64,000 bases of DNA from positions 35,958 through 99,957 of the forward strand of contig RJMB01000021.1 in NCBI GenBank assembly GCA_003725585.1, read 5' to 3'. The notes beneath the pieces are model-generated. The model saw only the letters and a list, made by a program, of their open reading frames with translations. It was not told the DNA's origin and did not search any database. The DNA is from Halostreptopolyspora alba. GTDB taxonomy: Bacteria; Actinomycetota; Actinomycetes; Streptosporangiales; Streptosporangiaceae. The first letter of the stretch is position 1, and every line of letters begins with the position of its first letter. The position numbers and the translations under genes are program-made. This document shows positions 43,840-55,071 of this stretch, in pieces.

Positions 43840-46134
43840 TCAGGTGTTCTCGCTTCGGGCACCGCGCGAGCGGCGCCGACGACGCTCGCGGCCCTCGTTC
43901 TCGTCCCCGGATCCGGCCTCCACGGTCGCCTCCTCCGTGGTCTCCTCGCCGCCGCTCTCGGTCTCGGACTCGATGACCTCGACCGGGACCAGTGAGAGCT
44001 TGCCGCGGTCGTCGATCTCGCGGATCTCCACCTGGATCTTCTCACCGATATTGATGACGTCGTCCAGGTTCTCGATCCGCTGGCCGCCGTGCAGCTTGCG
44101 GATCTGGGAGATGTGCAGCAGCCCGTCCTTTCCGGGAAGCAACGAGACGAACGCGCCGAACGCGGTCGTCTTCACGACCGTGCCGAGGTAGCGGTCGCCC
44201 ACCTCGGGCATGGTGGGGTTGGCGATGCCGTTGATCGTGTCGCGCGCGGCCTCGGCGGAGGGGCCGTCGGTGGCACCGATGTAGATCGTGCCGTCGTCCT
44301 CGATCGTGATGTCGGCGCCGGTCTCGTCCTGGATCGAGTTGATCATCTTGCCCTTGGGGCCGATGACCTCGCCGATCTTGTCGACGGGTACCCGCACTGT
44401 GAGGATGCGCGGCGCGTGCGGACTCATCTCGGCCGGACGCTCGATGGCCTCCTGCATGACGTCCAGGATGGCCAGCCGGGCTCCCCTGGCCTGCTGCAGC
44501 GCCGCGGAGAGCTGGGAGGCGGGGATCCCGTCGAGCTTGGTGTCGAGCTGCAACGCGGTGATGAGTTCCCGGGTCCCGGCGACTTTGAAGTCCATGTCAC
44601 CGAACGCGTCCTCGGCACCGAGGATGTCGGTCAGTGTCACGTACTCGTCGCCGTCGCTGACCATCCCCATGGCGATGCCGGAGACCATCTCCTTGAGTGG
44701 GACGCCCCCGGACATGAGTGACATCGTCGAGGCGCACACCGACCCCATGGAGGTGGAACCGTTGGACCCGATGGCCTCGGAGACCTGCCGGATCGCGTAG
44801 GGGAACTCCTCGCGCGAGGGCAGCACCGGGATGAGCGCCCTTTCGGCGAGCGCCCCGTGGCCGATCTCGCGCCGCTTGGGAGAGCCGACACGCCCGGTTT
44901 CCCCGGTGGAGTACGGCGGGAAGTTGTAGTTGTGCATGTAGCGCTTGGTCTTCTCGGGGTTGAGAGTGTCGACCGTCTGCTCCATGCGCAGCATGTTCAG
45001 CGTGGTGACACCCAGGATCTGGGTCTCGCCACGCTCGAACAGCGCCGAGCCGTGCACTCGCGGCACCACCCCGACCTCGGCGCTGAGCTCACGGATGTCC
45101 TTGGGGCCGCGGCCGTCGATGCGCACGTGGTCGCGCAGCACACGCTCGCGCATCAGCTGCTTGGTCAGTGAACGGAACGCCGCGCCGATCTCCCGCTCGC
45201 GGCCCTCGAAGTCCTCCAGCAGCTTCTCCCCGGCCAGCGCCTTGACCCGGTCGAGCTCGACCTCGCGGTCGTGCTTGTCGGCGATGGTCAGCGCCTCGGC
45301 CAGCTCCGAGCGTACGGCGCCGTCGACCGCCTGGTAGACGTCGTTGGCGTAGTCCAGGTAGACGGGGAACTCCCCGGTCTCCTTGGCGGCCTGGTCCGCC
45401 AGCGCCTGTTGGGCCCTGCAGAGCACCTTGATGAACGGTTTCGCCGCCTCGAGCCCCTCGGCGACGGTCTGCTCGTTGGGGCCCACCTCGCCGTCGGCCA
45501 CGAGCTGCAGCGTGTTCGGGGTGGACTCGGCCTCGACCATCATGATCGCGACGTCGCCGTCGTCGAGCACACGGCCGGCGACGACCATGTCGAACGTGCC
45601 GTTCTCCAGCTCGGTGTGCGTGGGGAAGGCCACCCACTGGCCCTCGATCAGCGCCACGCGCACACCACCGATCGGCCCGGAGAACGGGAGCCCGGCCAGC
45701 TGGGTGGACATCGACGCCGCGTTGATCGCGACCACGTCGTACAGGTGGTCGGGGTGCAGCGCCATGATCGACTCGACGATCTGGATCTCGTTGCGCAGCC
45801 CTTCCTTGAAGGAGGGGCGCAGTGGCCGGTCGATGAGCCGGCAGGTGAGGATGGCGTCCTCGGACGGCCGACCCTCACGGCGGAAGAACGAGCCGGGGAT
45901 GCGCCCGGCGGCGTACATGCGCTCCTCGACGTCCACCGTCAGCGGGAAGAAGTCCAGGTTCTCCTTCGGCCGCTTCGACGCTGTCGTGGCCGAGAGCACC
46001 ATCGTCTCGCTGTCGAGGTAGGCGACGGCGGAGCCGGCTGCCAGCTGGGCCAGCCGGCCGGTCTCGAAGCGGATGGTCCGGGTGCCGAAGCGACCGTTGT
46101 CGATCACTGCCTCGGCGGAATACGCGCCCTCCAT
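43840..46134 (-). CDS. pnp: Polyribonucleotide nucleotidyltransferase (PNPase)
   Basis: A 764-residue phosphorolytic 3'-5' exoribonuclease. Two RNase PH domains (residues ~10-230 and ~330-560) flank the helical domain, with the catalytic region [19 protein letters not shown] and [19 protein letters not shown] near 490-505. KH domain [20 protein letters not shown] near 610, then S1 domain ([24 protein letters not shown]) near 675-705. The last ~50 residues are acidic, then Arg-rich. ATG 46134 is preceded by AGGAGG. In streptomycete relatives PNPase also makes poly(A)-like tails. Confidence 0.97.
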   Translation of the reverse strand: MEGAYSAEAVIDNGRFGTRTIRFETGRLAQLAAGSAVAYLDSETMVLSATTASKRPKENLDFFPLTVDVEERMYAAGRIPGSFFRREGRPSEDAILTCRLIDRPLRPSFKEGLRNEIQIVESIMALHPDHLYDVVAINAASMSTQLAGLPFSGPIGGVRVALIEGQWVAFPTHTELENGTFDMVVAGRVLDDGDVAIMMVEAESTPNTLQLVADGEVGPNEQTVAEGLEAAKPFIKVLCRAQQALADQAAKETGEFPVYLDYANDVYQAVDGAVRSELAEALTIADKHDREVELDRVKALAGEKLLEDFEGREREIGAAFRSLTKQLMRERVLRDHVRIDGRGPKDIRELSAEVGVVPRVHGSALFERGETQILGVTTLNMLRMEQTVDTLNPEKTKRYMHNYNFPPYSTGETGRVGSPKRREIGHGALAERALIPVLPSREEFPYAIRQVSEAIGSNGSTSMGSVCASTMSLMSGGVPLKEMVSGIAMGMVSDGDEYVTLTDILGAEDAFGDMDFKVAGTRELITALQLDTKLDGIPASQLSAALQQARGARLAILDVMQEAIERPAEMSPHAPRILTVRVPVDKIGEVIGPKGKMINSIQDETGADITIEDDGTIYIGATDGPSAEAARDTINGIANPTMPEVGDRYLGTVVKTTAFGAFVSLLPGKDGLLHISQIRKLHGGQRIENLDDVINIGEKIQVEIREIDDRGKLSLVPVEVIESETESGGEETTEEATVEAGSGDENEGRERRRRRSRGARSENT

Positions 46135-46466
46135 GGGCGACCTCCTGTACGGTCGGATACTCGAAGGTCCCGCGTTCGTACCCCGGAGAAAGTGCTCGTC
46201 GAGATATCGTCTCGGCCAGTTGAGCGAAACGGGAGGTCCCGGTCGCGCTCTCTGGGTCCTGACTGCCGGCCATCGATCGAAGCCTCCGGCACGTCCCGAA
46301 GCGGACGGGCCGAAGACCACTACCGAGGACCGGCCCCGACGCGAGTGCCAAGGGCAGATGACACGGGAGGTCTTCAGGATTGCGGTTGTCTCTCACACTG
46401 TAGACACTCTGACCACTGTGGGAGGTGCCCCCTGGCCACAGCGTTCTGTTGCCTACGATACTAAGA
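46135..46466 (-). other. rpsO-pnp intergenic region / pnp leader
   Basis: About 330 bp between the rpsO terminator and pnp. It should contain the pnp promoter and leader RNA. In related bacteria this leader is a target of PNPase autoregulation via an RNase III-cut hairpin; I did not identify a convincing long stem here. Confidence 0.4.
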
Positions 46467-46492
46467 AAGGGAGTGGCGTGCGCCACTCCCTT
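46467..46492 (-). terminator. Intrinsic terminator of rpsO
   Basis: AAGGGAGTGGCG (46467-46478) pairs perfectly over 12 bp with CGCCACTCCCTT (46481-46492). On the minus strand the stem is followed by TCTTAG, giving a U-rich tail. It is 12 bp after the rpsO stop. Confidence 0.88.
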
Positions 46493-46504
46493 GCCTCACC
46501 TCGA

Positions 46505-46774
46505 TTAACGACGCAGCCCAAGACGTTCGATGAGCGTGCGGTAGCGGGTGATGTCCTTCTTGGCGATGTACTTCAGCAGCCGCCGCCGACGGCCCACCAT
46601 CAGCAGCAGGCCGCGCCGGCTGTGATGGTCCTGCTTGTGCGTCTTCAGGTGCTCGGTCAGCTGCGTGATCCGGTGCGTGAGCAGTGCGACCTGGACATCG
46701 GGTGAGCCGGTGTCGCCCTCTGTGGTGGCGAAATCGGCGATGATCTTTTCCTTGGTGGCAGTGTCGATCGACAC
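46505..46774 (-). CDS. rpsO: 30S ribosomal protein S15
   Basis: An 89-residue S15, exactly the usual length. It binds the central domain of 16S rRNA. The family pattern [51 protein letters not shown] is complete. GTG 46774 has GAAGGAG at ideal spacing. It lies upstream of pnp, the conserved order. Confidence 0.97.
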   Translation of the reverse strand: MSIDTATKEKIIADFATTEGDTGSPDVQVALLTHRITQLTEHLKTHKQDHHSRRGLLLMVGRRRRLLKYIAKKDITRYRTLIERLGLRR

Positions 46775-47033
46775 GGCTCTCCTTCTATTTCGGTACGCGG
46801 TTCTCGTCGGCCCACCGCACAACGCTCCCAAGGGGGCGGCGCGGGTCGGGTGACCATGCGTACGTACAGTCACCACGTACTGGGGTTGACCTGCCCTCCA
46901 CCCGCGAGCGATGGGCGGGTCGCCACACCCGATCGCCGGTGCTCGGCCACCACAGTGGTGCCGGCACGCGCCGCGGCAGGGGCAACGTCTCGAGTTTAGC
47001 GCAACAAACGAGGTCACCGAACCGACAGCGGCC

Positions 47034-47990
47034 TCAGGCGTCGTCCAGCAGCTCGCGAGCCCGCCGCACGTCGGCGTGCATCGCCTCGATCAGTTCCGCC
47101 ACACTGTCGAAACGCACCATGGGGCGGATGTTGGACGCGAACTCCACCCCGAGCGTCTCCCCGTAGACGTCCAGGTCATCGCGGTCGAGCGCGTAGGCTT
47201 CGACGCTGCGCGCGCTCCCCTCGAACGTCGGGTTGGTGCCGACCGAGATCGCCGACGGCCACGAGGAATCCTCGTCGGGCCGCCGGTCGGGACGCAGCAA
47301 CCATCCCGCGTACACTCCGTCGGCCGGGATCGCCGTGTCCGGGGGACACTCGACGTTGGCGGTGGGAAACCCCAGCAGCTCCCGTCCCCGAGCCGCCCCG
47401 TGGACGACGCGGCCCTCGACGCGGTGGGGGCGGCCGAGGCAGTACCGTGCCCGCTCCACGTGCCAGTTCTCGATGAGCCACCGGATCAGTGTGGAGGTGA
47501 GGGGCTCGGCGGCTGGATCGGAGACCAGCGGCACGCCGTCAGCCTCGAAGTCGTACTTCTCACCGAGGGTCCGCAACATGCCGACGTCGCCCGCGGCGCG
47601 GTGCCCGAAACGGAAGTCCTCCCCCACGACAACCGCGGCGGCGCGCAACCGGTCCACCAGCACGCGCCGCACGAACTCCTCGGCGGAGAGGTCGGCCAAC
47701 TCGCGTGTGAACGGCAGTACGCACACCGCGTCGGCCCCGTGCCGTTCCAGCAGCTGTTCCTTGCGGGCCTGGGGCGTGAGCACCGCGGGCCGCGGCGCCG
47801 CGCGCACAACGGTGTCGGGGTGGGGGTCGAAGGTGACGACCACGACGGGAAGCCCCAGCTCCCGGGCGCGTTCCCTGGCCCTGCGGACAACGTCCTGGTG
47901 ACCCAGGTGCACCCCGTCGAAAACCCCGATGGTCACAACGGACCGGCCCCAGTCGTCCGGAACCTCCACCAGTCCCCGCCAGCTCCGCAC
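47034..47990 (-). CDS. ribF: Bifunctional riboflavin kinase/FAD synthetase
   Basis: A 318-residue enzyme making FMN and FAD from riboflavin. The N-terminal adenylyltransferase has [13 protein letters not shown] near residues 19-31 and VVTFDPHP near 55. The C-terminal flavokinase has [12 protein letters not shown] near 195-206 and SVGTNPTF near 245. GTG 47990 is preceded by GGGGAG, and the family's N-terminal pattern starts right after it. Its place between truB and rpsO is conserved in actinobacteria. Confidence 0.94.
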   Translation of the reverse strand: MRSWRGLVEVPDDWGRSVVTIGVFDGVHLGHQDVVRRARERARELGLPVVVVTFDPHPDTVVRAAPRPAVLTPQARKEQLLERHGADAVCVLPFTRELADLSAEEFVRRVLVDRLRAAAVVVGEDFRFGHRAAGDVGMLRTLGEKYDFEADGVPLVSDPAAEPLTSTLIRWLIENWHVERARYCLGRPHRVEGRVVHGAARGRELLGFPTANVECPPDTAIPADGVYAGWLLRPDRRPDEDSSWPSAISVGTNPTFEGSARSVEAYALDRDDLDVYGETLGVEFASNIRPMVRFDSVAELIEAMHADVRRARELLDDA

Positions 47991-48096
47991 GTCGAACAGC
48001 TCCCCTCGAACGGATCCCCGGACGGGCCGGGCTCCCGCCCCAGGGTGCCACCCGGGCCGGCCCGAACCGGTAGCCGGATCGTGCCGACCGGTGTGG

Positions 48097-48984
48097 TCAG
48101 GCGGCCGCGAACACCACGATCGGCTTGCGGTAACCGGGGGTGTGCTCCCCGAGCGCGACAACCGTGCCGTCGGGGGCGAACAGCCCGACCGTGCCCTTCC
48201 CCAGCTCGTCGGGGGGGATCCAGTTGCCATGGGTGACCTTGCGGGCCTCGGTGTCGTTGAGGACCCGGGCCGGGAACGCGGCGGCCACCGCGTCCGTGAG
48301 CGACACCAGGGTGAACTCCTCGGCGAGCCGCTCGAGAGTGGCGGCCCGGTCGAGGTCGTAGGGGCCCACACGGGTTCGGCGAAGTCGGGTCAGGTGTCCT
48401 CCGGCGCCGAGCGCGGCCCCCAGGTCGCGCGCGAGCGCCCTGACGTAGGTCCCACTGGAGCAGGTGATCGTGGCGTCGAGGTCGACGAGTGCCTCGTTCC
48501 CCTCGGTGACCCGCCGAACCGCGTGGACCGTGAACTCCGAGACGGTGACCGGACGCGCCGCGAGGTCCACCTCGGTACCGGCCCGCGCTGACTTGTACGC
48601 CCGCTTCCCGTTCACCTTGATCGCGCTGACCTGCGGGGGAACCTGGTTAATGGTGCCCGTCAGCGCCCGGACTCCACGGTGGATCGCGTCGTCGGCCACC
48701 CCGTCGGCCCCGGCCCGTTCCACGGTCTCACCCTCGGCGTCGTCGGTGTTCGTGGTCGCGCCGAGCCGGATGGTGGCCTCGTAGACCTTCTCGGTGAGCG
48801 TGAGGTGGCCCAGCAGTTTGGTCCCCCTGCCGACCCCGAGGACGAGCACCCCGGTGGCCATGGGGTCGAGGGTTCCGGCGTGGCCCACCTTGCGCGTGCC
48901 CGCGAGACGGCGGGTACGCGCGACGACGTCGTGTGACGTCCAGCCCTCGGGTTTGTCGACGATGACGACACCGCTACCGGTCAT
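48097..48984 (-). CDS. truB: tRNA pseudouridine-55 synthase TruB
   Basis: A 295-residue pseudouridine synthase for U55 of the tRNA T-loop. VIVDKPEGWTSHDVV near 7-21, the catalytic Asp in HAGTLDPMATGVL near 41, and the conserved KVYEATIRLG and CSSGTYVRALARDLG segments are present. The C-terminal extension (RKVTHGNWIP) is the PUA-like part found in actinobacteria. ATG 48984. Confidence 0.96.
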   Translation of the reverse strand: MTGSGVVIVDKPEGWTSHDVVARTRRLAGTRKVGHAGTLDPMATGVLVLGVGRGTKLLGHLTLTEKVYEATIRLGATTNTDDAEGETVERAGADGVADDAIHRGVRALTGTINQVPPQVSAIKVNGKRAYKSARAGTEVDLAARPVTVSEFTVHAVRRVTEGNEALVDLDATITCSSGTYVRALARDLGAALGAGGHLTRLRRTRVGPYDLDRAATLERLAEEFTLVSLTDAVAAAFPARVLNDTEARKVTHGNWIPPDELGKGTVGLFAPDGTVVALGEHTPGYRKPIVVFAAA

Positions 48985-49043
48985 AGTGTTCCTAGCGTGC
49001 GGGGGGCGGATCGTGTTCGGGGAGTGGCCGGGCCGACCGTCCC

Positions 49044-49487
49044 CTAACCGTCCTCCTCCTCGTCGTGTTCGCGCGGCTGCCGGTACGGATCGGGGTCGCC
49101 CGCGGGCTGGGCCGTGGCGGCGGTGCGTGCCACCTCGGCGTCCATGTCTCGGGCCTTGCTCAGCAGCTCCTCGATGTGCGCCGCGTTCTGCGGCACCTCG
49201 TCGCGCTCGAAGGTGAGGCTCGGTGTGTGTCGCAGCCCGGTCTGCCGACCGACCTCGGTGCGGATAACGCCTTTGGCGCTCTCCAGCGCGGCGGCCGTGC
49301 CCGCCCTGTCCTCGTCGGAGCCGAACACGGTGTAGTAGACGGTGGCGTCGCGCAGGTCGTTGGTGAGGCGCGCGTCGGTCACGGTCACGAACCCCAGACG
49401 CGGATCCTTGATTCGGCGTTCCAACATCCCAGCCACGATCCGCTGGATCCGATCCGCGAGCCTCTGCGCACGTGCGGCGTCAACCAT
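49044..49487 (-). CDS. rbfA: Ribosome-binding factor A
   Basis: A 147-residue KH-type assembly factor for the 30S subunit. RAQRLADRIQRIVAGMLERRIKDPRLGFVTVTDARL near 6-41 and VGRQTGLRHTPSLTFERDE near 85-103 are the RbfA signatures. The last 30 residues are acidic and His/Glu-rich. ATG 49487 lies 4 bp after the DUF503 stop, consistent with coupling. Confidence 0.95.
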   Translation of the reverse strand: MVDAARAQRLADRIQRIVAGMLERRIKDPRLGFVTVTDARLTNDLRDATVYYTVFGSDEDRAGTAAALESAKGVIRTEVGRQTGLRHTPSLTFERDEVPQNAAHIEELLSKARDMDAEVARTAATAQPAGDPDPYRQPREHDEEEDG

Positions 49488-49491
49488 GGTC

Positions 49492-49788
49492 CTAATCTTC
49501 CTCTCGCCCGAACAGCCGGTGCCGTGCCGAGAGCAGCTCGATCTCGGGGCGCCCGGCGACCAGGCGCTCGCAGTTGTCGAGTACCTGGGTACAGTGCGAC
49601 GCCGTCGAGGCGACCACAGCGACACCGATCTCGCTTCTCCGGTAGAGGTCCTGGCCGCCCGTCTCGGCGACGGACACCGAGAACTTGCGCTGCAGTTCGG
49701 CCACGATGGGGCGGACGACCGAACGCTTCTGCTTCAGCGATCTGACGTCGCCAAGCAGCACGTCGAGCGTCAAGGCACCAACGAACAC
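49492..49788 (-). CDS. DUF503 family protein (YlxP-like)
   Basis: A 98-residue small protein of the DUF503 family, always near infB and rbfA. The signature LLGDVRSLKQKRSVVRPIVAELQRKFSVSVAETG spans about residues 11-44. GTG 49788 matches the family N-terminus (FVGALTLDV). Function is not firmly established; the neighbourhood points to ribosome maturation. Confidence 0.9.
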   Translation of the reverse strand: MFVGALTLDVLLGDVRSLKQKRSVVRPIVAELQRKFSVSVAETGGQDLYRRSEIGVAVVASTASHCTQVLDNCERLVAGRPEIELLSARHRLFGREED

Positions 49789-49928
49789 GCTCTCACCCCG
49801 GCTCCGCTTTGCCCATATATACACCGGATTACCCGGTGGTGCCGCGACCACGCGGCACGACGTGGCCGGACGCGACCACCCGGACCCCGGCCGATCGGCC
49901 GGGGTCCGGGCACGACGCTCAGCGCGCG

Positions 49929-52900
49929 TTACTCACGCGGCTTCTCGCGCATCTCGTACGTCTCGATCACATCGCCGATACGGAGGTCGTTGTAGCCGAC
50001 CCCGATACCGCATTCGTAACCGTCGCGGACCTCGGTCGCGTCGTCCTTGAACCGGCGCAGCGAATCGACACTGAGGTTCTCCGAGACGACCACGCCATCG
50101 CGGATGAGCCGCGCCTTGGCGTTACGCCGGATGATGCCGGTGCGCACGATCGCACCCGCGACATTGCCGACCCTGGGCACCTTGAAGACCTCGCGGATCT
50201 CGGCGCTGCCGAGTTGGGCCTCCTCGTAGATGGGCTTGAGGAGCCCCTTGACGGCGGCCTCGATCTCGTCGATCGCCTGGTAGATCACCGAGTAGTAGCG
50301 GATGTCGACGCCCATGCGGTCGGCGAGCTCGCTGTTCTTGCCTTCGGGGCGAACGTTGAAGCCCACGATGATCGCGTCGGCGGAGGCGGCCAGGTTGATG
50401 TCGTTCTGCGTGATCGCGCCGACACCACGACCGATCACACGGATGCTCACCTCGTCGCCGCCGACGTCGATCTTCTGCAGGGACTCCTCCAGAGCCTCGA
50501 CGGAACCGGACATGTCACCCTTGATGAGCAGGAGCAGCTCGTTGCGCTCCCCCTCCTCCAGAGTCCGCTGCCAGTTGTCGAGCGTGACCCGACGGCTGGA
50601 CTTCGCCTGCTGGGCGAACCGCTCGCGCGCCTCGCGCTGTTGGGCGATCTGACGCGCCACCCGGTCGTCCTTGACGACCAGGAAGCTGTCACCCGCGCTG
50701 GGAACGTTGGTCAGGCCGAGCACCTGGACCGGCCGGGACGGCTCGGCCTCCTGCACGTTCTTGCCGTGCTCGTCGAGCATGGCGCGCACGCGGCCGTAGG
50801 CGTCGCCGCAGACGATCGACTCTCCCACTCGCAGCCGGCCACGCTGCACCAGGACGGTGGCCATGGAACCGCGGCCACGGTCGAGGTAAGCCTCGATCGC
50901 CAGCCCCTGGGCCTCCATGTCGGGGTTGGCCCGCAGGTCCAGAGCGGCGTCGGAGGTGAGGATCACGGCCTCCAGGAGAGCGTTGAGGTTCTCCCCCTTG
51001 AGCGCGGAGATCTCGACCATCTGGACCTCACCGCCGAGCTCCTCGGCGACCACACCGTACTCGGTGAGCTGCGCCCGGACCTTCTGCGGGTCGGCACCCT
51101 CGACATCGATCTTGTTGAGCGCGACCACGATCGGGACCCCGGCCGCCTTGGCGTGGTCGATGGCCTCCGCCGTCTGCGGTTTCACGCCGTCGTCGGCGGC
51201 GACCACCAGGATCGCGATGTCGGTCGCCTGCGCACCACGGGCACGCATAGCGGTGAACGCCTCGTGGCCGGGGGTGTCGATGAAGGTGATCTTGCGATCC
51301 TCCCCATCGACCTCGGTGCCGACCTGGTAGGCGCCGATGTGCTGGGTGATACCACCGGCCTCGCCGCTGACCACGTTGCTGTTCCGGACGGAGTCCAGCA
51401 GCTTGGTCTTACCGTGGTCGACGTGACCCATGACGGTCACGACCGGTGGGCGCGGCCGCAGGTCCTGGTCGGACCCGGCGTTCTCGCCGAACTCGATCGA
51501 GAACGACTCTAGCAGCTCGCGGTCCTCGTCCTCGGGGCTGACGACCTCCACGCTGTACCTGAGCTCGTCGCCGAGTAGCTGCAGCGTCTCGTCGGGCAAC
51601 GACTGCGTGGCGGTGGTCATCTCGCCCAGGTGCATCATCACCTGGACCAACGACGCCGGGTTGACGCCGATCTTGTCGCCGAAGTCGGACAGTGAGGCGC
51701 CCCGCGACAGCCGGATCGTCTGGTTGTTGCCACTGGGGATCTTGACGCCGCCGAACGACGGCGCCTGCATGTCGTTGAACTCTTGACGCCGCTGCTTCTT
51801 CGACTTGCGCGCGCGCCCCGGACGCCCTCCCGGACGCCCGAACGCACCGGCGGTACCGCCGCCGCGGCCCCGGCCACCACTGCCGGGACGGCCCCCGGGC
51901 CCGCCGGGACGCGGAGCGCCGCCGCCTCCGGGGGCCGGGCGCTGGCCGGTGCCGGCCGGTGCGCCGCCACCGCGGCCGCCGCCACTGGGACGGCCTCCGC
52001 CGCCACCGCCTCCGCTGCCGCCGCGGCCGCCGCCACTACCGCGGCCACCGCGCTCACCGCCCCCGCTGGGAGCGGGCCGCGAGGCCGGCATGTTCATCGG
52101 GGTGGGACGCGGGCCACCGGGACGCGGGCCGACGTCGGCCGGAGTGGGGCGCTGGCCGCCGGACTGGCCACCCGGACGCGGCGCCTGGGAACGCTGGCCG
52201 CCACGCTCGCCGGCGCCACCGCCACCGGAACGCGTGCCGCCCTGGCTGCCCTGAGCGCCCTGGCCGCCTTGGCCACCCTGGCTACCCTGAGCGCCCTGGC
52301 CGCCTTGGCCACCCTGAGCGCCCTGGCCGCCCTGACCGCCCTGCGGACCGGGCTTGGGGCCGGGACGCGGTGTCTGCTTGGAGCCCATGCCGGTGGCTGT
52401 CGACGCGAACGGGTTGTTACCCGGACGCGGACCGGCGCTCGGGCGCGGCGACTGCGGACGCGGCCCTTTTCCACCGCCTTCGGAACGTCCCGAACCGCGC
52501 TCGCCACGCTCGGAGCGTCCACCACCGGACTTGGAGCCCGGCGGGCCGGGCTTCGGCGCCGCGGGGCGAGGCCCCGGCTTGGGTGTCTCTCCCGAGGGGG
52601 TGGTGGGACGCGCCGGCCCCGGCTTCGGGGCGGGCTTGGAAGACGCGGGCGCGGAGGCCGCGTCACCGTCGCCGCTCGTGCCACTGTCCGTATCCTCTTG
52701 GACGGACTCCGAGGGGGATGTGGGCTCGGCGGGAGCCTGCGTCTGCTGCGTCTGCTGCTCCTGAGAGCGGGACTTGCGCTGACCGCCGCTCTTCTTCTGC
52801 TCCGCCTGCTTGGGCTGCTGCTCCGCCTGTGACTGGTCGGAGCCGCCGTCGCTGTTGAACGCTTCCTTGAGTCGGCGAACGACGGGCGCCTCGATCGTCG

Positions 52901-53006
52901 AGGACGCCGACCGCACGAATTCTCCCATTTCGTTGAGCTTGGCCAGAACAGCCTTGCTCTCTACGCCGAACTCCTTCGCGAGTTCGTATACCCGGACCTT
53001 CGCCAC
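49929..53006 (-). CDS. infB: Translation initiation factor IF-2
   Basis: A 1025-residue IF-2, long for the family owing to a large disordered region. Residues 1-50 are the first IF2_N domain ([15 protein letters not shown]). About 60-405 is a Gly/Pro/Arg/Gln-rich low-complexity region with tandem GGQGAQ-type repeats. A second IF2_N follows at ~430-500, then the GTPase: G1 [12 protein letters not shown] near 527, G2/G3 [12 protein letters not shown] and DTPGHEAF, G4 NKID. C-terminal domains bind fMet-tRNA and end in [13 protein letters not shown]. The protein delivers initiator tRNA to the 30S subunit. Confidence 0.97.
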   Translation of the reverse strand: MAKVRVYELAKEFGVESKAVLAKLNEMGEFVRSASSTIEAPVVRRLKEAFNSDGGSDQSQAEQQPKQAEQKKSGGQRKSRSQEQQTQQTQAPAEPTSPSESVQEDTDSGTSGDGDAASAPASSKPAPKPGPARPTTPSGETPKPGPRPAAPKPGPPGSKSGGGRSERGERGSGRSEGGGKGPRPQSPRPSAGPRPGNNPFASTATGMGSKQTPRPGPKPGPQGGQGGQGAQGGQGGQGAQGSQGGQGGQGAQGSQGGTRSGGGGAGERGGQRSQAPRPGGQSGGQRPTPADVGPRPGGPRPTPMNMPASRPAPSGGGERGGRGSGGGRGGSGGGGGGGRPSGGGRGGGAPAGTGQRPAPGGGGAPRPGGPGGRPGSGGRGRGGGTAGAFGRPGGRPGRARKSKKQRRQEFNDMQAPSFGGVKIPSGNNQTIRLSRGASLSDFGDKIGVNPASLVQVMMHLGEMTTATQSLPDETLQLLGDELRYSVEVVSPEDEDRELLESFSIEFGENAGSDQDLRPRPPVVTVMGHVDHGKTKLLDSVRNSNVVSGEAGGITQHIGAYQVGTEVDGEDRKITFIDTPGHEAFTAMRARGAQATDIAILVVAADDGVKPQTAEAIDHAKAAGVPIVVALNKIDVEGADPQKVRAQLTEYGVVAEELGGEVQMVEISALKGENLNALLEAVILTSDAALDLRANPDMEAQGLAIEAYLDRGRGSMATVLVQRGRLRVGESIVCGDAYGRVRAMLDEHGKNVQEAEPSRPVQVLGLTNVPSAGDSFLVVKDDRVARQIAQQREARERFAQQAKSSRRVTLDNWQRTLEEGERNELLLLIKGDMSGSVEALEESLQKIDVGGDEVSIRVIGRGVGAITQNDINLAASADAIIVGFNVRPEGKNSELADRMGVDIRYYSVIYQAIDEIEAAVKGLLKPIYEEAQLGSAEIREVFKVPRVGNVAGAIVRTGIIRRNAKARLIRDGVVVSENLSVDSLRRFKDDATEVRDGYECGIGVGYNDLRIGDVIETYEMREKPRE
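52235..52345 (-). repeat. Tandem repeat inside infB
   Basis: Degenerate units of CTGGCCGCCTTGGCCACC / CTGAGCGCC repeat about four times on the plus strand, encoding [18 protein letters not shown] runs (IF-2 residues ~220-257). The frame is kept throughout. Such regions vary in copy number between strains. Confidence 0.7.
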
Positions 53007-53069
53007 TGCTCTCCTCTATCTCGGTCCGGGACATGGGTCTGTGCCGCCGGACCGTCGCTAACTTGACGC

Positions 53070-53102
53070 ACTCATCGCTGCGTACTCATCGAGCGCTCAT
53101 CG
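53070..53102. repeat. Three CTCATCG direct repeats in the infB leader
   Basis: CTCATCG occurs at 53071-53077, 53085-53091 and 53096-53102 in the 219-bp gap between ylxR and infB, 65-95 bp upstream of the infB start on the minus strand. No other gene is visible in the gap. Confidence 0.45.
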
Positions 53103-53225
53103 CAATCTCGACCCGCTTCCTCGTCGCTACACAACAATGGGTCAGTTGCTGTCGGACATGCCGACATGGCTAGACCCACCGACCACGGTTATTACAACCG
53201 AATGGGCGGCGTGATCATTCCAACC

Positions 53226-53519
53226 CTATCTGGAACCACCACCGACACCAACGCGTGGGACGGCGATGTGGGCGGCGACCTCGGAGGTGTCCACCCCCTC
53301 CGTCGACCTGAAGGCCCGTTTGAAAGCCTTCCGCCGCTCGGCCTGTTCCCAGCACCGTTGGTCGGCGTGCAGATAGGCACCTCGGCCCGGCAGGCGCCGC
53401 GCAGGGTCCGGAACAACCGTGACACCGTCGACGACCAGCCGCAACAGGTCGGACTGAGCTGCCCGCGACCGGCACCCTACGCACGTGCGAACGGGGGACG
53501 GCCTTCCACTGGAGTCCAT
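53226..53519 (-). CDS. ylxR: YlxR/DUF448 RNA-binding protein
   Basis: A 97-residue YlxR-type protein. VRTCVGCRSRAAQSDLLRLV near 10-29 carries the conserved CxGC pair, and RRLPGRGAYLHADQRCWEQA near 45-64 is the second conserved block. It sits between nusA and infB as usual; homologues bind nucleic acid or affect RNase P and transcription. ATG 53519 directly follows the nusA stop; ATG 53537, overlapping nusA by 17 nt, is an alternative. Confidence 0.88.
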   Translation of the reverse strand: MDSSGRPSPVRTCVGCRSRAAQSDLLRLVVDGVTVVPDPARRLPGRGAYLHADQRCWEQAERRKAFKRAFRSTEGVDTSEVAAHIAVPRVGVGGGSR

Positions 53520-53520
53520 T

Positions 53521-54576
53521 CTAACGCGCTGGCGCATCCGTCGGACCCGTCGCGTGGTCGGTGCCCTCGTCCGGCGGCGCGCCGGTGAAGGGGTTGATGG
53601 GCTCGTCGGCCGGGTCGGAGTCGGACCGGATGTCGATACGCCAACCGGTGAGTCGGGCGGCCAGCCGCGCGTTCTGTCCCTCCTTGCCGATCGCCAGCGA
53701 CTGCTGGTAGTCGGGCACGACCACCCGCGCGACCTTGCCCGCGGCGTCGAGCACCTCCACGTCGCTGACCCGGGCGGGCGACAGCGCGTTACCGACGAAG
53801 ACCGCTGGATCGTCGGAGTGGTCGACGATGTCGATCTTCTCCCCGTTCAGCTCCGCCATGACGTTGCGGACCCTGCTTCCCAGCGGACCGATGCAGGCGC
53901 CCTTGGCGTTCACCCCGGCCTTGTTCGACCGGACCGCCATCTTGGTGCGGTGCCCGGCCTCGCGCGCGATCGCCGAGATCTCGACGGTCCCGTCGGCGAT
54001 CTCGGGAACCTCCAGCTCGAACAGCTTGCGCACCAGGTTCGGGTGGGTGCGCGAGAGTGTCACGGAGGGACCACGATGCCCCTTACGCACCTGCACGACG
54101 TAGGCCCGGATACGCTCACCGTGGCCGTACACCTCACCGGGCACCTGCTCCTGGGGCGGCAGGATGGCCTCGATCTTGCCCAGGTCCACGAGAACGTTGC
54201 GCGGGTCCTTGCCCTGCTGGATCAGCCCGGAGACGATGTCCGCCTCCCGCCCGGCGTACTCGCCGAGCGTCAGCTCGTCCTCGGCGTCGCGCAACCGCTG
54301 CAGAATGACCTGCTTCGCGGTGGACGTCGCTATCCGGCCGAAACCAGCGGGAGTGGCGTCGTACTCCCGCAGCACGTTTCCCTCGTCGTCGGTCTCGGCG
54401 GCCCACACGACAACGTGCCCGGTGGAGCGGTTCAGCTCGACCCGCGCCGAGACCCGCGCGCCCTCCTGACGGTGGTAGGCGATCAGCAACGCGTCCTCGA
54501 TCGCTTTCACGACCAGGTCAACGGAGATGTCCTTCTCGCGCTCCAAGCTGCGTAGGACACTCATATCGATATCCAC
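53521..54576 (-). CDS. nusA: Transcription termination/antitermination factor NusA
   Basis: A 351-residue NusA of the short actinobacterial kind, lacking the C-terminal acidic repeats of E. coli. N-terminal RNAP-binding domain (~1-125), S1 domain (~130-195, [19 protein letters not shown]), KH1 ([28 protein letters not shown]) and KH2 ([23 protein letters not shown]). GTG 54576 is preceded by GGGGGAG; ATG 54564 is an alternative. It sits 12 bp after rimP. Confidence 0.96.
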   Translation of the reverse strand: MDIDMSVLRSLEREKDISVDLVVKAIEDALLIAYHRQEGARVSARVELNRSTGHVVVWAAETDDEGNVLREYDATPAGFGRIATSTAKQVILQRLRDAEDELTLGEYAGREADIVSGLIQQGKDPRNVLVDLGKIEAILPPQEQVPGEVYGHGERIRAYVVQVRKGHRGPSVTLSRTHPNLVRKLFELEVPEIADGTVEISAIAREAGHRTKMAVRSNKAGVNAKGACIGPLGSRVRNVMAELNGEKIDIVDHSDDPAVFVGNALSPARVSDVEVLDAAGKVARVVVPDYQQSLAIGKEGQNARLAARLTGWRIDIRSDSDPADEPINPFTGAPPDEGTDHATGPTDAPAR

Positions 54577-54588
54577 GGGGCTCCCCCT

Positions 54589-55071
54589 CTAGTCCGCCGC
54601 GCCCGAGTCGCCGTCGCGCCGAAATTCCACCTGGACCTTGCCGCGCCCCAGGTCAGAGTACTTGTACGTGTGCACCTGACCATCCGTTTCGAGGGTTACG
54701 CCGGAATCGTCGGCGTCCACCACCCGACCTCGCGCCTCACCACCCTCGGTGAGCTGCGCGTGCACCAGGTGCCCGCGCGACCGCCGCCAGTGCCGCGGTT
54801 CGGTGAGCGGCCGGTCCACACCCGGCGACGTCACTTCGAGGACGTAGGGGGACTTGCCCATAGCATCGGACGTGTCGAGCGTAGCGGAGATCCTCTGGCT
54901 CACCTCCCCGACGGAGTCGAGATCGACGCCCTCGTCGGAGTCCACCACCACACGCAGCAGGCGGCGCTTGCCGGCCGGGGTGACCTCGATGGCCTCCAGG
55001 TCCAGTCCGGCCTCGGCCAGGACCGGCCTGATCAGCTCGGCGAGACGGGCATGACGAGCCTGCGCGCCCAT
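54589..55071 (-). CDS. rimP: Ribosome maturation factor RimP
   Basis: A 160-residue RimP needed for 30S maturation. GLDLEAIEVTPAGKRRLLRVVVDSDEGVDLD near 22-52 and YVLEVTSPGVDRPLTEPRHWRRSRG near 78-102 are diagnostic. ATG 55071 has GAGGAGG at ideal spacing. First gene of the rimP-nusA-ylxR-infB-DUF503-rbfA-truB-ribF block. Confidence 0.95.
   Translation of the reverse strand: MGAQARHARLAELIRPVLAEAGLDLEAIEVTPAGKRRLLRVVVDSDEGVDLDSVGEVSQRISATLDTSDAMGKSPYVLEVTSPGVDRPLTEPRHWRRSRGHLVHAQLTEGGEARGRVVDADDSGVTLETDGQVHTYKYSDLGRGKVQVEFRRDGDSGAAD

Noticed and set aside
52235..52345. Possible CRISPR-like repeat array
   Set aside because: The units are contiguous, degenerate and in frame with infB, with no unique spacers.
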